Assembly: GCA_000745135.1 (NCBI GenBank)
Contig: JQNH01000001.1
Coordinates: 3,457,501 to 3,521,500, forward strand
From: Rhizobiales bacterium YIM 77505
GTDB lineage: Bacteria > Pseudomonadota > Alphaproteobacteria > Rhizobiales > Beijerinckiaceae
Reading direction: 5' to 3'
Length of the DNA stretch: 64,000 nucleotides
Below the pieces are notes generated by a model. That model was not told the DNA's origin. It made no database searches and was given only the letters and a program-made list of their open reading frames with translations. Of this stretch, positions 42,087 to 50,560 are shown in pieces. The translations under genes were made by a program, and so were the position numbers. Position 1 is the stretch's first letter, and every line of letters begins with the position of its first letter.

Positions 42087-43784
42087 ATGCGCTCGCTGCA
42101 TGCGCGCTCGACATCGGATGCGGCCGGCGCTTCGAGCGAGCGTCCCCCCTTCGATCCGCGCGCCATCCTGACCTCGATCGGCGAGGTGGTGTATGATTGG
42201 GACATCGCCACCGACGCGATCACCTGGGGCGCCAACGCAAGGGACGTCCTGCGCGTTCCGGACCTCGTGAACCTGGCGTCAGGGGCGGCCTTCGCGCTCT
42301 GCGTCGAGCCCGCGGTCGGCCTCACCCGGCACGAGGCGATCTTCCAGTCCGACGCCGAAGATCCGGGGACCGGCGTTCCCTATCGGACCCGCTACAAGCT
42401 GCGCCTGCGTCCTGGCCGGATCGTCGCCGTGGAGGACAGCGGCCGCTGGTTCGCCGACGCGGGCGGCCGGCCGGCCTACGCCCACGGGGTCTTGCGCGTG
42501 GAACGGGACGCCGAGGACGGTGAGGAGGTGGGCGCGGGCGCCCGGCACCGGGCCGTGCTGCTCGACCGCCTCAAGCACGACATCGCCGAGGCTCGGCAGG
42601 CCAAGCGCTCGCTCGCCCTCATCGTCCTTTCGGTCGATGAGCTCGGCCGCCTCAACGAGGACCTTGGCTATGAGGGCGCGGACGCGGTCCTCGACGAGAT
42701 GGTCCGCCGCGTCCGGCGGGTCATGCGCGGACGCGACTATCTCCTCCGCTATGCGGGCAACCGCTTTGCCCTCGCCCTGCGCTCCTGCGAGCCCGACCAG
42801 GCGGCAGCCGCGGCCGCGCGCATCGAGGGGGATGTGTGCCGCGAGCCGATCCGCACGAGCCTCGGACCCCTCGCCCTCGGCCTGCGCATGGGCGCTGCCC
42901 TCGCCCCCCTGCACGCCGCCGACCCGGCAAGCCTGCTGCGGCGCGCCGAGGAGGCGCTCGCAGCCACCAAGCGCCGCTTCGGCTGCGCCTTCTCCCTCTA
43001 CGACCCGGCCGCCGCGGCCGTCCGCGGCGCCCAGCGCGCCACGCCGGTTTTCGACATCATCGAGGCCCTGAACGGGCGGCGCATCACCTTTGCGGCGCAG
43101 CCCGTCCTCGAGGCGCGCTCGCGGACGCTCGCCTTTAAGGAGGCGTTGCTGCGGGTCCGCGCAGCCGACGGGCGCATCGTGCCGGCCGGCGACATCCTGC
43201 CGGCGGTGGAGCGCACCGGGCTCGTGCCGCTCATCGACACGCGCATCCTGGAGCTCGTGGCCGACCACCTTGCCCGCCACCCTGACGAGCGCCTGGCGAT
43301 CAACCTCTCGCCGGTGACCCTCGAGAACCCGAACTGGCTGACGACCTTCGCGGCCCATCTCGGCGCACGCCCCGGCATCGCGCCGCGCCTCATCGTCGAA
43401 ATCACCGAGACGGCCATGGTGCGCGATTCCCGGGCGATCTGCGCGCGCCTCGACGCCATGAAGGCGCTTGGCGTGGCGGTCGCCGTCGACGATTTCGGCG
43501 CCGGTCACACCTCCTTCAAGCACCTGCGCAGCTTCCCCGTCGACATCCTGAAGATCGACGGCGCCTTCGTCCACAACCTGTCCCGGTCGACGGACGACCG
43601 GTTCTTCGTCCGGGCGCTCCTCGACCTCGCGCAGCACCTCGGCATCGCCACGGTGGCGGAATGGGTGGAGAACGAGGAGACGGCGCGGCTCCTGGCCGAG
43701 TGGGGGGTCGACTATCTGCAGGGTCGCCATTGCGGCCTGCCCGAGCTCCTGGACGAGCCGGCGGCCGGCGAAGCCGCCGCGTGA
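42087..43784 (+). CDS. EAL-domain c-di-GMP phosphodiesterase with degenerate GGDEF domain
   Basis: The 565-residue cytoplasmic protein has a PAS-like N-terminal part (about residues 25-140), a GGDEF-fold domain (about 155-310) and an EAL domain (about 325-555). The cyclase motif is A-G-N-R-F (residues 223-227) instead of G-G-D/E-E-F, so diguanylate synthesis is not expected. The EAL domain looks active: E352-A-L, I-N-L-S-P, E-I-T-E-T, V-D-D-F-G-A-G, L-K-I-D-G, the E of A-E-W-V-E-N and the Q of Y-L-Q-G. It should hydrolyse c-di-GMP to pGpG, possibly tuned by PAS and GGDEF regions. No membrane helix is seen. phaR is convergent. Confidence 0.9.
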   Translation: MRSLHARSTSDAAGASSERPPFDPRAILTSIGEVVYDWDIATDAITWGANARDVLRVPDLVNLASGAAFALCVEPAVGLTRHEAIFQSDAEDPGTGVPYRTRYKLRLRPGRIVAVEDSGRWFADAGGRPAYAHGVLRVERDAEDGEEVGAGARHRAVLLDRLKHDIAEARQAKRSLALIVLSVDELGRLNEDLGYEGADAVLDEMVRRVRRVMRGRDYLLRYAGNRFALALRSCEPDQAAAAAARIEGDVCREPIRTSLGPLALGLRMGAALAPLHAADPASLLRRAEEALAATKRRFGCAFSLYDPAAAAVRGAQRATPVFDIIEALNGRRITFAAQPVLEARSRTLAFKEALLRVRAADGRIVPAGDILPAVERTGLVPLIDTRILELVADHLARHPDERLAINLSPVTLENPNWLTTFAAHLGARPGIAPRLIVEITETAMVRDSRAICARLDAMKALGVAVAVDDFGAGHTSFKHLRSFPVDILKIDGAFVHNLSRSTDDRFFVRALLDLAQHLGIATVAEWVENEETARLLAEWGVDYLQGRHCGLPELLDEPAAGEAAA

Positions 43785-43792
43785 GCGGCCGC

Positions 43793-44362
43793 CTATTTGC
43801 GGGAAAGGGCGTCGAGCCGCGCCTGCATCTCGGCCATCTGGCGCTTCAAGGCTTCGAGATCGTCATGAGCGCTCTTCTCGGGGCCGCCCTCCGGCGCCTT
43901 GGGAGGCTTGCCCGCGAAGGGTGAGAACATGCGCATGGCCTCGGTGAAGAAGGCCATGTTGGCGCGCACCTGCTCCTCCATGGCGCTGAACGCCGCGGGA
44001 CCGAAGGCCTTGGCCATCTGCTCGCGCAGCTGCTGCTGCTCGCGCGCCAGGTTGTCCATCGAGAACTCGAGATAGCTCGGCACCAGGGCCTGGAGGCTGT
44101 CGCCGTAGAAGCGGATGAGCTGCCTAAGGAAAGCGACCGGCAGGAGGTTCTGCCCCTCCTTGCTCTCCTGCTCGAAGATGATCTGCGTCAGCACCGAGCG
44201 GGTGATGTCCTCGCCGCTCTTGGCGTCGTAGACGACGAAGTCCTCGCCCGCGCGGACCATCTCGGCGAGATCCTCCAGCGTCACATAGGTGCTGGTCCCG
44301 GTGTGATACAGGCGGCGGTTAGCGTATTTCTTGATGACCGTCGGTGCCTTGTCCGTCGCCAT
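43793..44362 (-). CDS. phaR: Polyhydroxyalkanoate synthesis repressor PhaR
   Basis: The 189-residue regulator has the PHB/PHA accumulation DNA-binding domain at the N-terminus, with V-I-K-K-Y-A-N-R-R-L-Y-H-T-G-T-S-T-Y-V-T near residue 9 and L-T-Q-I-I-F-E-Q-E-S following. The PHB-binding region ends in a short coiled coil. PhaR represses phasin and other PHB genes until granules titrate it away. The start at 44362 fits the family; a longer frame to 44464 does not. It is divergent from phaA-phaB, with about 210 bases between for shared control. Confidence 0.94.
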   Translation of the reverse strand: MATDKAPTVIKKYANRRLYHTGTSTYVTLEDLAEMVRAGEDFVVYDAKSGEDITRSVLTQIIFEQESKEGQNLLPVAFLRQLIRFYGDSLQALVPSYLEFSMDNLAREQQQLREQMAKAFGPAAFSAMEEQVRANMAFFTEAMRMFSPFAGKPPKAPEGGPEKSAHDDLEALKRQMAEMQARLDALSRK

Positions 44363-44576
44363 TGCGCGTTGCCCTCGTGGGGGTTGTGACGTGTCCGGCG
44401 CCGCTGCGCCACGATTCCTCCTTTGGCCGAGCTTAGGGGTTTCATTCGCAGCCGAAAACAGCAAACTGGGCTATGATCGGCGCGACTCGACCTCATGGTG
44501 GCCGTCACTTCGGCCAGCTTGACTCGCCCCGGCGCCTCGGCTTGATGCCGAGACGGCCCGACGCCCAATTCAGGAG

Positions 44577-45761
44577 ATGAGCATGGCTCGGCAGGACATC
44601 GTCATCGTCGGTGCGGCGCGCACCGCCGTCGGCTCCTTCAACGGCGCCTTCGCCAACACGCCGGCGCATGAACTCGGCGCGGTGGCGATCAAGGCCGCGC
44701 TCGAGCGCGCCAAGGTCGACGCGGCCGAGGTCGACGAGGTCATCCTCGGCCAGATCCTCACCGCAGGCCAGGGCCAGAACCCGGCCCGCCAGGCGGCCAT
44801 GGCCGCCGGCGTGCCGCAGGAGAAGACGGCCTGGGGGCTCAACCAGCTCTGCGGTTCGGGCCTGCGCGCCGTCGCCATCGGCATGCAGCAGATCGCCAAC
44901 GGAGATGCGGACGTCATCGTCGCCGGCGGTCAGGAGTCCATGTCGATGGCGCCCCACGCCGCCCATCTGCGGGCCGGCACCAAGATGGGCGACCTGAAGT
45001 TCGTCGACACCATGATCAAGGACGGCCTGTGGGACGCCTTCCACGGCTACCACATGGGCAACACCGCCGAGAACGTGGCGCAGCGCTGGCAGATCACCCG
45101 CGAGGAGCAGGACCGCTTCGCCGTCGCCTCCCAGAACAAGGCCGAAGCGGCCCAGAAGGCCGGCAAGTTCAAGGATGAGATCGCGCCGGTGACGATCGCC
45201 ACCCGCAAGGGGGACGTGGTGGTGGATCAGGACGAGTACATCCGCGCCGGCACGACCCTGGAGGCCGTCGCCAAGCTCAAGCCCGCCTTTTCCAAGGACG
45301 GCACCGTCACCGCCGGCAACGCGTCCGGCATCAATGACGGCGCCGCCGCGGTGGTGCTCATGACGGCCGCCGCCGCCGAGAAGCGGGGCCTCACCCCCCT
45401 CGCGCGCATCGTGTCCTGGGCGACGGCGGGCGTCGATCCGGCGATCATGGGCACCGGCCCCATTCCGGCCTCCCGCAAGGCCCTCGAGAAGGCCGGCTGG
45501 AAGGTCCAGGATCTCGACCTCGTCGAGGCGAACGAAGCCTTCGCGGCGCAGGCCTGCGCGGTCAACAAGGACATGGGCTGGGACCCCGACATCGTGAACG
45601 TCAATGGCGGCGCCATCGCCATCGGCCATCCCATCGGCGCCTCGGGCGCGCGCGTCTTCGTGACGCTTCTCCACGAGATGCAGCGGCGCGACGCCAAGCG
45701 GGGGCTTGCCACCCTGTGCATCGGCGGCGGCATGGGCATCGCCATGTGCGTGGAGCGATAG
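44577..45761 (+). CDS. phaA: Acetyl-CoA acetyltransferase (beta-ketothiolase)
   Basis: The 394-residue thiolase condenses two acetyl-CoA to acetoacetyl-CoA, the first step of PHB synthesis. Catalytic residues are visible: nucleophile C92 in Q-L-C-G-S-G-L, H351 in I-G-H-P-I-G-A-S-G and C381 in [15 protein letters not shown] is also present. It is followed 106 bases later by phaB and divergent from phaR, the standard Hyphomicrobiales order. The PHB synthase phaC is not in the window. Confidence 0.96.
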   Translation: MSMARQDIVIVGAARTAVGSFNGAFANTPAHELGAVAIKAALERAKVDAAEVDEVILGQILTAGQGQNPARQAAMAAGVPQEKTAWGLNQLCGSGLRAVAIGMQQIANGDADVIVAGGQESMSMAPHAAHLRAGTKMGDLKFVDTMIKDGLWDAFHGYHMGNTAENVAQRWQITREEQDRFAVASQNKAEAAQKAGKFKDEIAPVTIATRKGDVVVDQDEYIRAGTTLEAVAKLKPAFSKDGTVTAGNASGINDGAAAVVLMTAAAAEKRGLTPLARIVSWATAGVDPAIMGTGPIPASRKALEKAGWKVQDLDLVEANEAFAAQACAVNKDMGWDPDIVNVNGGAIAIGHPIGASGARVFVTLLHEMQRRDAKRGLATLCIGGGMGIAMCVER

Positions 45762-45867
45762 GGCAGGCGGCATCAGGAGGATCAGGCCGTCGGCAGCGGG
45801 AGCGGCGCCGTCGTGGGCTCGGTCGCCGTCCGCCCGCTGACGAGGGCCTGCAAATGGGAGGGAACAC

Positions 45868-46593
45868 ATGCCACGCGTCGCACTGGTTACCGGCGGAACC
45901 CGCGGCATCGGCGCCGCGATCTCCAAGGCGCTCAAGGCGGCAGGCTACGCGGTCGCGGCGAACTATGCCGGCAATGACGAGGCGGCGAACGCCTTCAAGG
46001 CCGAGACCGGCATTCCGGTCTTCAAGTGGTCCGTCGCCGATTACGACGCCTGCGTGGCCGGCATCCGCCAGGTGGAGGCGGAGCTCGGGCCGGTGGACAT
46101 CCTGGTCAACAACGCCGGGATCACCCGCGACGCCATGTTCCACCGGATGACCCCGGCCCAGTGGCGCGAGGTCATCGACACCAACCTCAACGGGGTCTTC
46201 AACATGACCCATCCCGTCTGGAACGGGATGAGGGAGCGCAAGTTCGGCCGCATCATCCAGATCTCCTCGATCAACGGCCAGAAAGGCCAGGCGGGCCAGG
46301 CCAACTACTCCGCGGCCAAGGCGGGGGATATCGGCTTCACGAAAGCGCTCGCGCAAGAGGGGGCGCGGCTCGGCATCACCGTCAACGTCATCGCCCCCGG
46401 CTATATCGCCACCGAAATGGTCAAGGCCATCGACGAGAAGGTCCTGAACGAGCGCATCCTGCCCCTGATCCCGGTCGGGCGCCTGGGCCTTCCGGAAGAA
46501 ATCGCCCGCGCGGTCGTCTTCCTGGCGAGCGAGGAGGCCGCCTTCATCACCGGCGCGACGCTGGCCATCAACGGGGGCCAGTATATGGCCTAA
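45868..46593 (+). CDS. phaB: Acetoacetyl-CoA reductase
   Basis: The 241-residue NADPH-dependent short-chain dehydrogenase makes (R)-3-hydroxybutyryl-CoA for PHB synthesis. It has the cofactor motif T-G-G-T-R-G-I-G (residues 9-16), N-N-A-G-I-T-R-D, I-S-S-I-N-G-Q-K-G-Q with the catalytic Ser, Y-S-A-A-K and the C-terminal I-N-G-G-Q-Y-M. The G-Q-K-G-Q-x-G-Q-x-N segment distinguishes PhaB from FabG. GGGAGG precedes the ATG. A strong hairpin 32 bases past the stop probably ends the phaAB transcript. Confidence 0.96.
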   Translation: MPRVALVTGGTRGIGAAISKALKAAGYAVAANYAGNDEAANAFKAETGIPVFKWSVADYDACVAGIRQVEAELGPVDILVNNAGITRDAMFHRMTPAQWREVIDTNLNGVFNMTHPVWNGMRERKFGRIIQISSINGQKGQAGQANYSAAKAGDIGFTKALAQEGARLGITVNVIAPGYIATEMVKAIDEKVLNERILPLIPVGRLGLPEEIARAVVFLASEEAAFITGATLAINGGQYMA

Positions 46594-46624
46594 GGCGCGA
46601 CCTGGCCTGAAAGGTTCAGGCACC

Positions 46625-46656
46625 GCGGTCCGCCGCCATCCGGTGCGGCGGACCGC
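46625..46656 (+). terminator. Perfect 12-bp hairpin after phaB
   Basis: GCGGTCCGCCGC (46625-46636) and GCGGCGGACCGC (46645-46656) are exact complements around an 8-base loop. No T-run follows, so it may act as a processing or stability element rather than a classic terminator. Confidence 0.6.
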
Positions 46657-46715
46657 GCTCCCGTTCGCGCCGGCCATCGCGCGCAGCCATCGCCTCTCCT
46701 TCTCTTCAGACCTTC

Positions 46716-47588
46716 ATGTCGTCCCGCTCGGCCACTCTCGCAGGCCTCGGCGCCGTCGCGCTGTGGTCGCTCCTCGCCCTGTTCACCGCCGCCTCCGGCC
46801 GGATGCCGGCCTTCCAGATGGCGGCCATCTGCTTCGCCATCGCCGGCGCATTCGGCGTCGCGCTGGCCGCGGCACGGGGCCGGGCGGCGCTCATGCGGCC
46901 GACGCCGGCTGGCCTTGCCCTCGGGCTCTATGGCCTGTTCGGCGACACCGCCCTCTATTTCGCCGCCCTGCGCTTCGCGCCCCCGGCGGAGGCCAACCTG
47001 GTGCATTATCTCTGGCCGCTGCTCATCGTGATCTTCGCTTGCCTGCTCCCGGGCGGCCGCCTGCTGCCGCGGCATCTCCTCGGCGCGGTCATGGGCCTTG
47101 CGGCGACGGCCCTCCTCATCGGCGGACGGTTCGGCGGCGAGGCGGGCGGCGCGTCGTGGCTCGGCTACGCCTTCGCCCTCGCGGGCGCGTTCGTCTGGGC
47201 GAGCTACTCCGTGGCCTCCCGCCGCCTCGCCGCCGTCCCGACCGAGACCGTCGCGGTGACCTGCCTGTGCGCCGCTGTCCTCTCCGCCGTCGCGCACCTT
47301 GCGCTCGAGACGAGCCTGTGGCCGGAGCGCACGACGGAATGGCTGGCGATCATCGGGCTTGGCCTCGGCCCGATCGGGGCGGCGTTCTTCCTGTGGGACA
47401 TCGGCATGAAGAAGGGCGACGTACCGCTGCTCGGGGTCGCCTCCTACGCAGCTCCCGTTTTGTCGACCTTGAGCCTCGTCGCGGCAGGCTATGCCGAGCC
47501 GTCCGCGGCGCTCGCCCTCTCCTGCGCCCTCATCGTGGCGGGCGCGGCCATCGCCACCTTGGGCCCGCGCCGGCCGGTCAATCCCTGA
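46716..47588 (+). CDS. EamA/DMT-family exporter
   Basis: The 290-residue inner-membrane protein has ten hydrophobic helices in two homologous EamA halves (about residues 5-130 and 145-285). A-L-W-S-L-L-A-L-F-T near residue 14, W-P-L-L-I-V-I-F and F-L-W-D-I-G-M-K-K-G-D resemble YddG-type aromatic amino acid exporters, so amino acid or metabolite efflux is the likely job. The start fits the family; there is no strong ribosome site. Its 3' end overlaps the convergent GNAT gene by 11 bases. Confidence 0.88.
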   Translation: MSSRSATLAGLGAVALWSLLALFTAASGRMPAFQMAAICFAIAGAFGVALAAARGRAALMRPTPAGLALGLYGLFGDTALYFAALRFAPPAEANLVHYLWPLLIVIFACLLPGGRLLPRHLLGAVMGLAATALLIGGRFGGEAGGASWLGYAFALAGAFVWASYSVASRRLAAVPTETVAVTCLCAAVLSAVAHLALETSLWPERTTEWLAIIGLGLGPIGAAFFLWDIGMKKGDVPLLGVASYAAPVLSTLSLVAAGYAEPSAALALSCALIVAGAAIATLGPRRPVNP

Positions 47589-48339
47589 CGCGGTGCGCGT
47601 AGCGGTAGGCGTCGACGAAGCCGAGCGAACGATACAGGGCCCGCGCGGGCTCGTTCGCCTCACGCACCTGGAGATAGGCCTGCGTCGCGCCCTGCTCGCG
47701 GCCCCAGGTGGTGAGCGCGCACACCATCTGGCGGCCAAGGCCAAGGCCGCGCAGATCGGGGGCCACGACGATGTCGTAGAGGCCGACGAAGCCGCGCTCG
47801 GCCACGGCCAGTCCCCAGGCCGCGGGCCGCTCGTCGAGATTGAGGGTGGCGAAGGCGGTCCGCTGCCGGATGCGCCCGACGATCTCGCCCAGGGTGCGGT
47901 GGTCGGCCTTCTCGCCCCCATAGGACGTTGCCGCCTGGCGCAGCCACTGGGGCGAGGGCTTCGCATCGATCGTCACCGCGGACTCGCCCGTGACCTGCGG
48001 CTCGATGGTGAGCTCCTCCGAAATCGGCGCGACCATGGCGTAAGAGGGCTCGAACTCCGCAAAGCCCCGTTGCGCAAGCCGCTCCGCCACATCCGGAGCT
48101 TCGAGCCCCGTGAGCCGGAACACCGGCCGGAGGCGCTGGGCCCGGTACTGCGCGGCGATGTGCTCGATGAGGCCATCGTCGAGGGTCGCTCCGAGCCTGA
48201 GCGGCGTGGCGGCATTGGCGCGCTTCGAATAGCCCTTGGCGAAGCGCAGGATCCAACCGTCGGCGATCTGCGTCTCAAGGGACGGCCAGGCGTTCACGAG
48301 CCGAGTCTCGAGGGCCTCGACGAGGGCGGGATCTCTCAT
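47578..48339 (-). CDS. GNAT-family N-acetyltransferase
   Basis: The 253-residue protein has the acetyl-CoA-binding GNAT fold in its C-terminal half. The pyrophosphate loop V-A-P-D-L-R-G-L-G-L-G-R-Q-M-V is near residue 192, and A-R-A-L-Y-R-S-L-G-F follows near the end. The N-terminal half (L-V-N-A-W-P-S-L and G-W-I-L-R-F-A-K-G-Y-S-K-R-A-N) is shared with a group of uncharacterised GNATs and may bind the acceptor. It starts 4 bases after the cupin gene stop, so they form an operon. Confidence 0.87.
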   Translation of the reverse strand: MRDPALVEALETRLVNAWPSLETQIADGWILRFAKGYSKRANAATPLRLGATLDDGLIEHIAAQYRAQRLRPVFRLTGLEAPDVAERLAQRGFAEFEPSYAMVAPISEELTIEPQVTGESAVTIDAKPSPQWLRQAATSYGGEKADHRTLGEIVGRIRQRTAFATLNLDERPAAWGLAVAERGFVGLYDIVVAPDLRGLGLGRQMVCALTTWGREQGATQAYLQVREANEPARALYRSLGFVDAYRYAHRVRD

Positions 48340-48343
48340 GGCC

Positions 48344-48793
48344 CTACCATACACGGGAGGCCGCCGGCTTCCATCCGGCCGGGGCGAGTTCGAAGCCGGC
48401 GAAGGCGAATCCCGGCGCCACCGTGCAGCCCGCAAGGCTCCAGGATCCGAGGCTTCGCGCCGCCTGCCACCAGCCGGCCGGGACCACGAGCTGCGGCCGC
48501 TGTCCTTGGGCCAGGTCCGGTCCGAGCACGTAGGAGGCGAGGTGGTTGCCATCCTCGGACAGGCTGATCTCGAGCGGCGCGCCGGCATAGAAGTGCCAGA
48601 CCTCCGCTGCATCGATCCGATGCCAGGCCGAATCTTCGCCGGCGGCGAGGAGATAGTAGATGGCGGTCGAGGCCGCGCGCCCGTCGACCGTCCGTGCATC
48701 CCGGAAGGTCTCCCGGTAATGGCCGCCCTCGGGATGGGGCGCAAGGTCCAAGAGCCGCACGATCTCCGCCGCGCTGAGAGGCGTCTCGCCCAT
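48344..48793 (-). CDS. Cupin-fold protein of the DUF985 family
   Basis: The 149-residue protein has the DUF985/cupin_5 signature: L-x-P-H-P-E-G-G-H-Y-R-E-T near residue 18, T-A-I-Y-Y-L-L-A-A-G near residue 44, W-H-R-I-D-A-A-E-V-W-H-F-Y-A-G and V-P-A-G-W-W-Q-A-A-R. It is a single beta-barrel with His residues that may bind a metal. No enzyme activity is established for the family. gloB lies 16 bases upstream and the GNAT gene 4 bases downstream, suggesting a three-gene operon. Confidence 0.9.
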   Translation of the reverse strand: MGETPLSAAEIVRLLDLAPHPEGGHYRETFRDARTVDGRAASTAIYYLLAAGEDSAWHRIDAAEVWHFYAGAPLEISLSEDGNHLASYVLGPDLAQGQRPQLVVPAGWWQAARSLGSWSLAGCTVAPGFAFAGFELAPAGWKPAASRVW

Positions 48794-48809
48794 GACGACT
48801 CGCCCAGGA

Positions 48810-49577
48810 CTAGAAGCGGTTCTTCCATTCCCGCAGGGCTTGGAACACGGCGACGGGCGCCGCGCCTTCGCGCTTCACCGCCCGGGCGAGCGCGGGTTCG
48901 CCGGCGCGGAGGAAGGGATTGGTGGCCTTCTCCTCGCCGATGGTCGACGGGACGAGGAAACGGCCTTCCGCCTTCGCGCGCTCGGCCTCCGCCGCCCGCG
49001 CTTTCAGAGCCGCATTGTCGGGGTCGGCGGCGAGAGCGAAGCGGGCGTTCGAGATCACATAGTCATGGCCGCTATAGACCCGGACGTCGTCGGGCAGGGC
49101 GGCAAGGCGGGTCAGCGAGGCCCACATCTCCTCGTAAGGGGATTCCATCACCCGCCCGCAGCCAAGGGTGAACAGGGTATCCCCCGCAAACACGGCGCGC
49201 TCGTCCGCGAACCAATAGGCAATGTGATCGGCGCAATGCCCCGGCGTCTCCCACACCTCGGCCGACAGGCCCCCGACCTGCACCTTGTCGCCCTCGCCCA
49301 CGTAGATGTCGGCCCCCGGCACCTCGCCTTTGGCCTTCGCGGGCGCGACGACGCGACACCCGAAGCGCCGTTTCAAGGGCTCGACCGCCTGCACGTGGTC
49401 GGCATGGCGATGCGTGACGAGGATGTCGCTGAGCCGCCAGCCGGCCGCCTCCAGCGCGGCGAGGATCGGCCCCTCGTCGGGCGCGTCGATGGCGGCACAG
49501 GCGCCGGTCGCCGGATCATGCACGAGCGCTCCGATGTTGTCGGAGAGGCAGCGGAAGACGCGGATGTCGGCGGCCAT
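48810..49577 (-). CDS. gloB: Hydroxyacylglutathione hydrolase (glyoxalase II)
   Basis: The 255-residue MBL-fold enzyme hydrolyses S-lactoylglutathione to lactate and glutathione. It has the metal motif T-H-R-H-A-D-H-V near residue 54, E-T-P-G-H-C-A-D-H, F-A-G-D-T-L-F-T-L-G-C-G-R, and the C-terminal glyoxalase II part with G-H-D-Y-V and T-N-P-F-L-R-A. Its length and order match GloB. It is divergent from a methyltransferase gene, a pairing frequent in Hyphomicrobiales. Confidence 0.95.
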   Translation of the reverse strand: MAADIRVFRCLSDNIGALVHDPATGACAAIDAPDEGPILAALEAAGWRLSDILVTHRHADHVQAVEPLKRRFGCRVVAPAKAKGEVPGADIYVGEGDKVQVGGLSAEVWETPGHCADHIAYWFADERAVFAGDTLFTLGCGRVMESPYEEMWASLTRLAALPDDVRVYSGHDYVISNARFALAADPDNAALKARAAEAERAKAEGRFLVPSTIGEEKATNPFLRAGEPALARAVKREGAAPVAVFQALREWKNRF

Positions 49578-49687
49578 GGGGAACTCCTCGGCAAGACACG
49601 GTCTGCTAGCACGGGCACGGCGGCGGCGGAACCATCGGCCGCTTGCGCTGCCGCCGGGCGCGACCCCATTCTGGGGCAGGAGGTGTC

Positions 49688-50443
49688 ATGAGCGTCGACG
49701 TCGTCGATTTGCGGGCGTTCTACGCCAGCCCCCTCGGGACGGTCGCCCGCCGCCTCATCGGCCGGGTGCTCGACCGTTTCTGGGGGCCTGTCCAGGGCCT
49801 GCGCGTGCTCGGCCTCGGCTATGCGGTGCCCTACCTCGTCACGGTGAAGGCCGCCGCCGAACGCACCCTCGCCTTCATGCCGGCAAGCCAGGGCGTGGTG
49901 AACTGGCCGGCCACCGGCCTCTCGGCCTCGGCCCTCGTCGACCCGATGATGATGCCGCTGCCCGACGCCTCGATCGACCGGGTGCTCCTGGTCCATGCCA
50001 TCGAGACGGTGGAAAGCCCGACCGAGCTCCTCCACGAGGTCTGGCGGGTGCTGACGCCGGGCGGGCGCATCATCGTCGTGGCGCCCAACCGGCGCGGCCT
50101 GTGGGCGCGGATGGATACGACGCCCTTCGGACACGGCCAGCCCTACAGCCGCTCGCAGCTCAACCGGCTCATGCGCGAGACCCTCTTCTCGCCAGAAGGC
50201 TGGGCCGAGACGCTGTACGTCCCGCCCCTTCCGAGCTGGGTGCTCCTGCGGACGGCCACCGCCTGGGAGCGGGTCGGGGTGACGCTGTCGCTGCCCTTTG
50301 CGGGCCTCCACATCGTGGAGGCGACGAAGCAGCTCTACCGGCCCGTGACCGTCCGCGCGGCACGCCGGACGCGGGCGCTCGCGCCCCTGCTCGTGCCGGC
50401 GCCCGCCTCCCGCACGGCGCTCACCCCGGAACGCGGCCCTTGA
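49688..50443 (+). CDS. Class I SAM-dependent methyltransferase
   Basis: The 251-residue protein has a Methyltransf_11 domain. Motif I is weakened (V-L-G-L-G-Y-A-V-P-Y near residue 41). The later segments L-P-D-A-S-I-D-R-V-L-L-V-H-A-I-E and V-W-R-V-L-T-P-G-G-R-I-I-V-V-A-P-N are standard, and E-A-T-K-Q-L-Y follows near the end. An AGGAGG ribosome site precedes the ATG. It is beside gloB in divergent orientation; such conserved pairing may mean a shared role, but the acceptor is unknown. Confidence 0.85.
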   Translation: MSVDVVDLRAFYASPLGTVARRLIGRVLDRFWGPVQGLRVLGLGYAVPYLVTVKAAAERTLAFMPASQGVVNWPATGLSASALVDPMMMPLPDASIDRVLLVHAIETVESPTELLHEVWRVLTPGGRIIVVAPNRRGLWARMDTTPFGHGQPYSRSQLNRLMRETLFSPEGWAETLYVPPLPSWVLLRTATAWERVGVTLSLPFAGLHIVEATKQLYRPVTVRAARRTRALAPLLVPAPASRTALTPERGP

Positions 50444-50560
50444 ATCGCGCGCCTTGACTTGCGGCGACCCCTTCGCCAGTGTCCCGGCCCGTTCCAGGCG
50501 CCGGGCGTCGCGACGCCCGGCCTCCCCCTTCCTGGCGCCTCGGCGCCCACTCCCCGTGGA

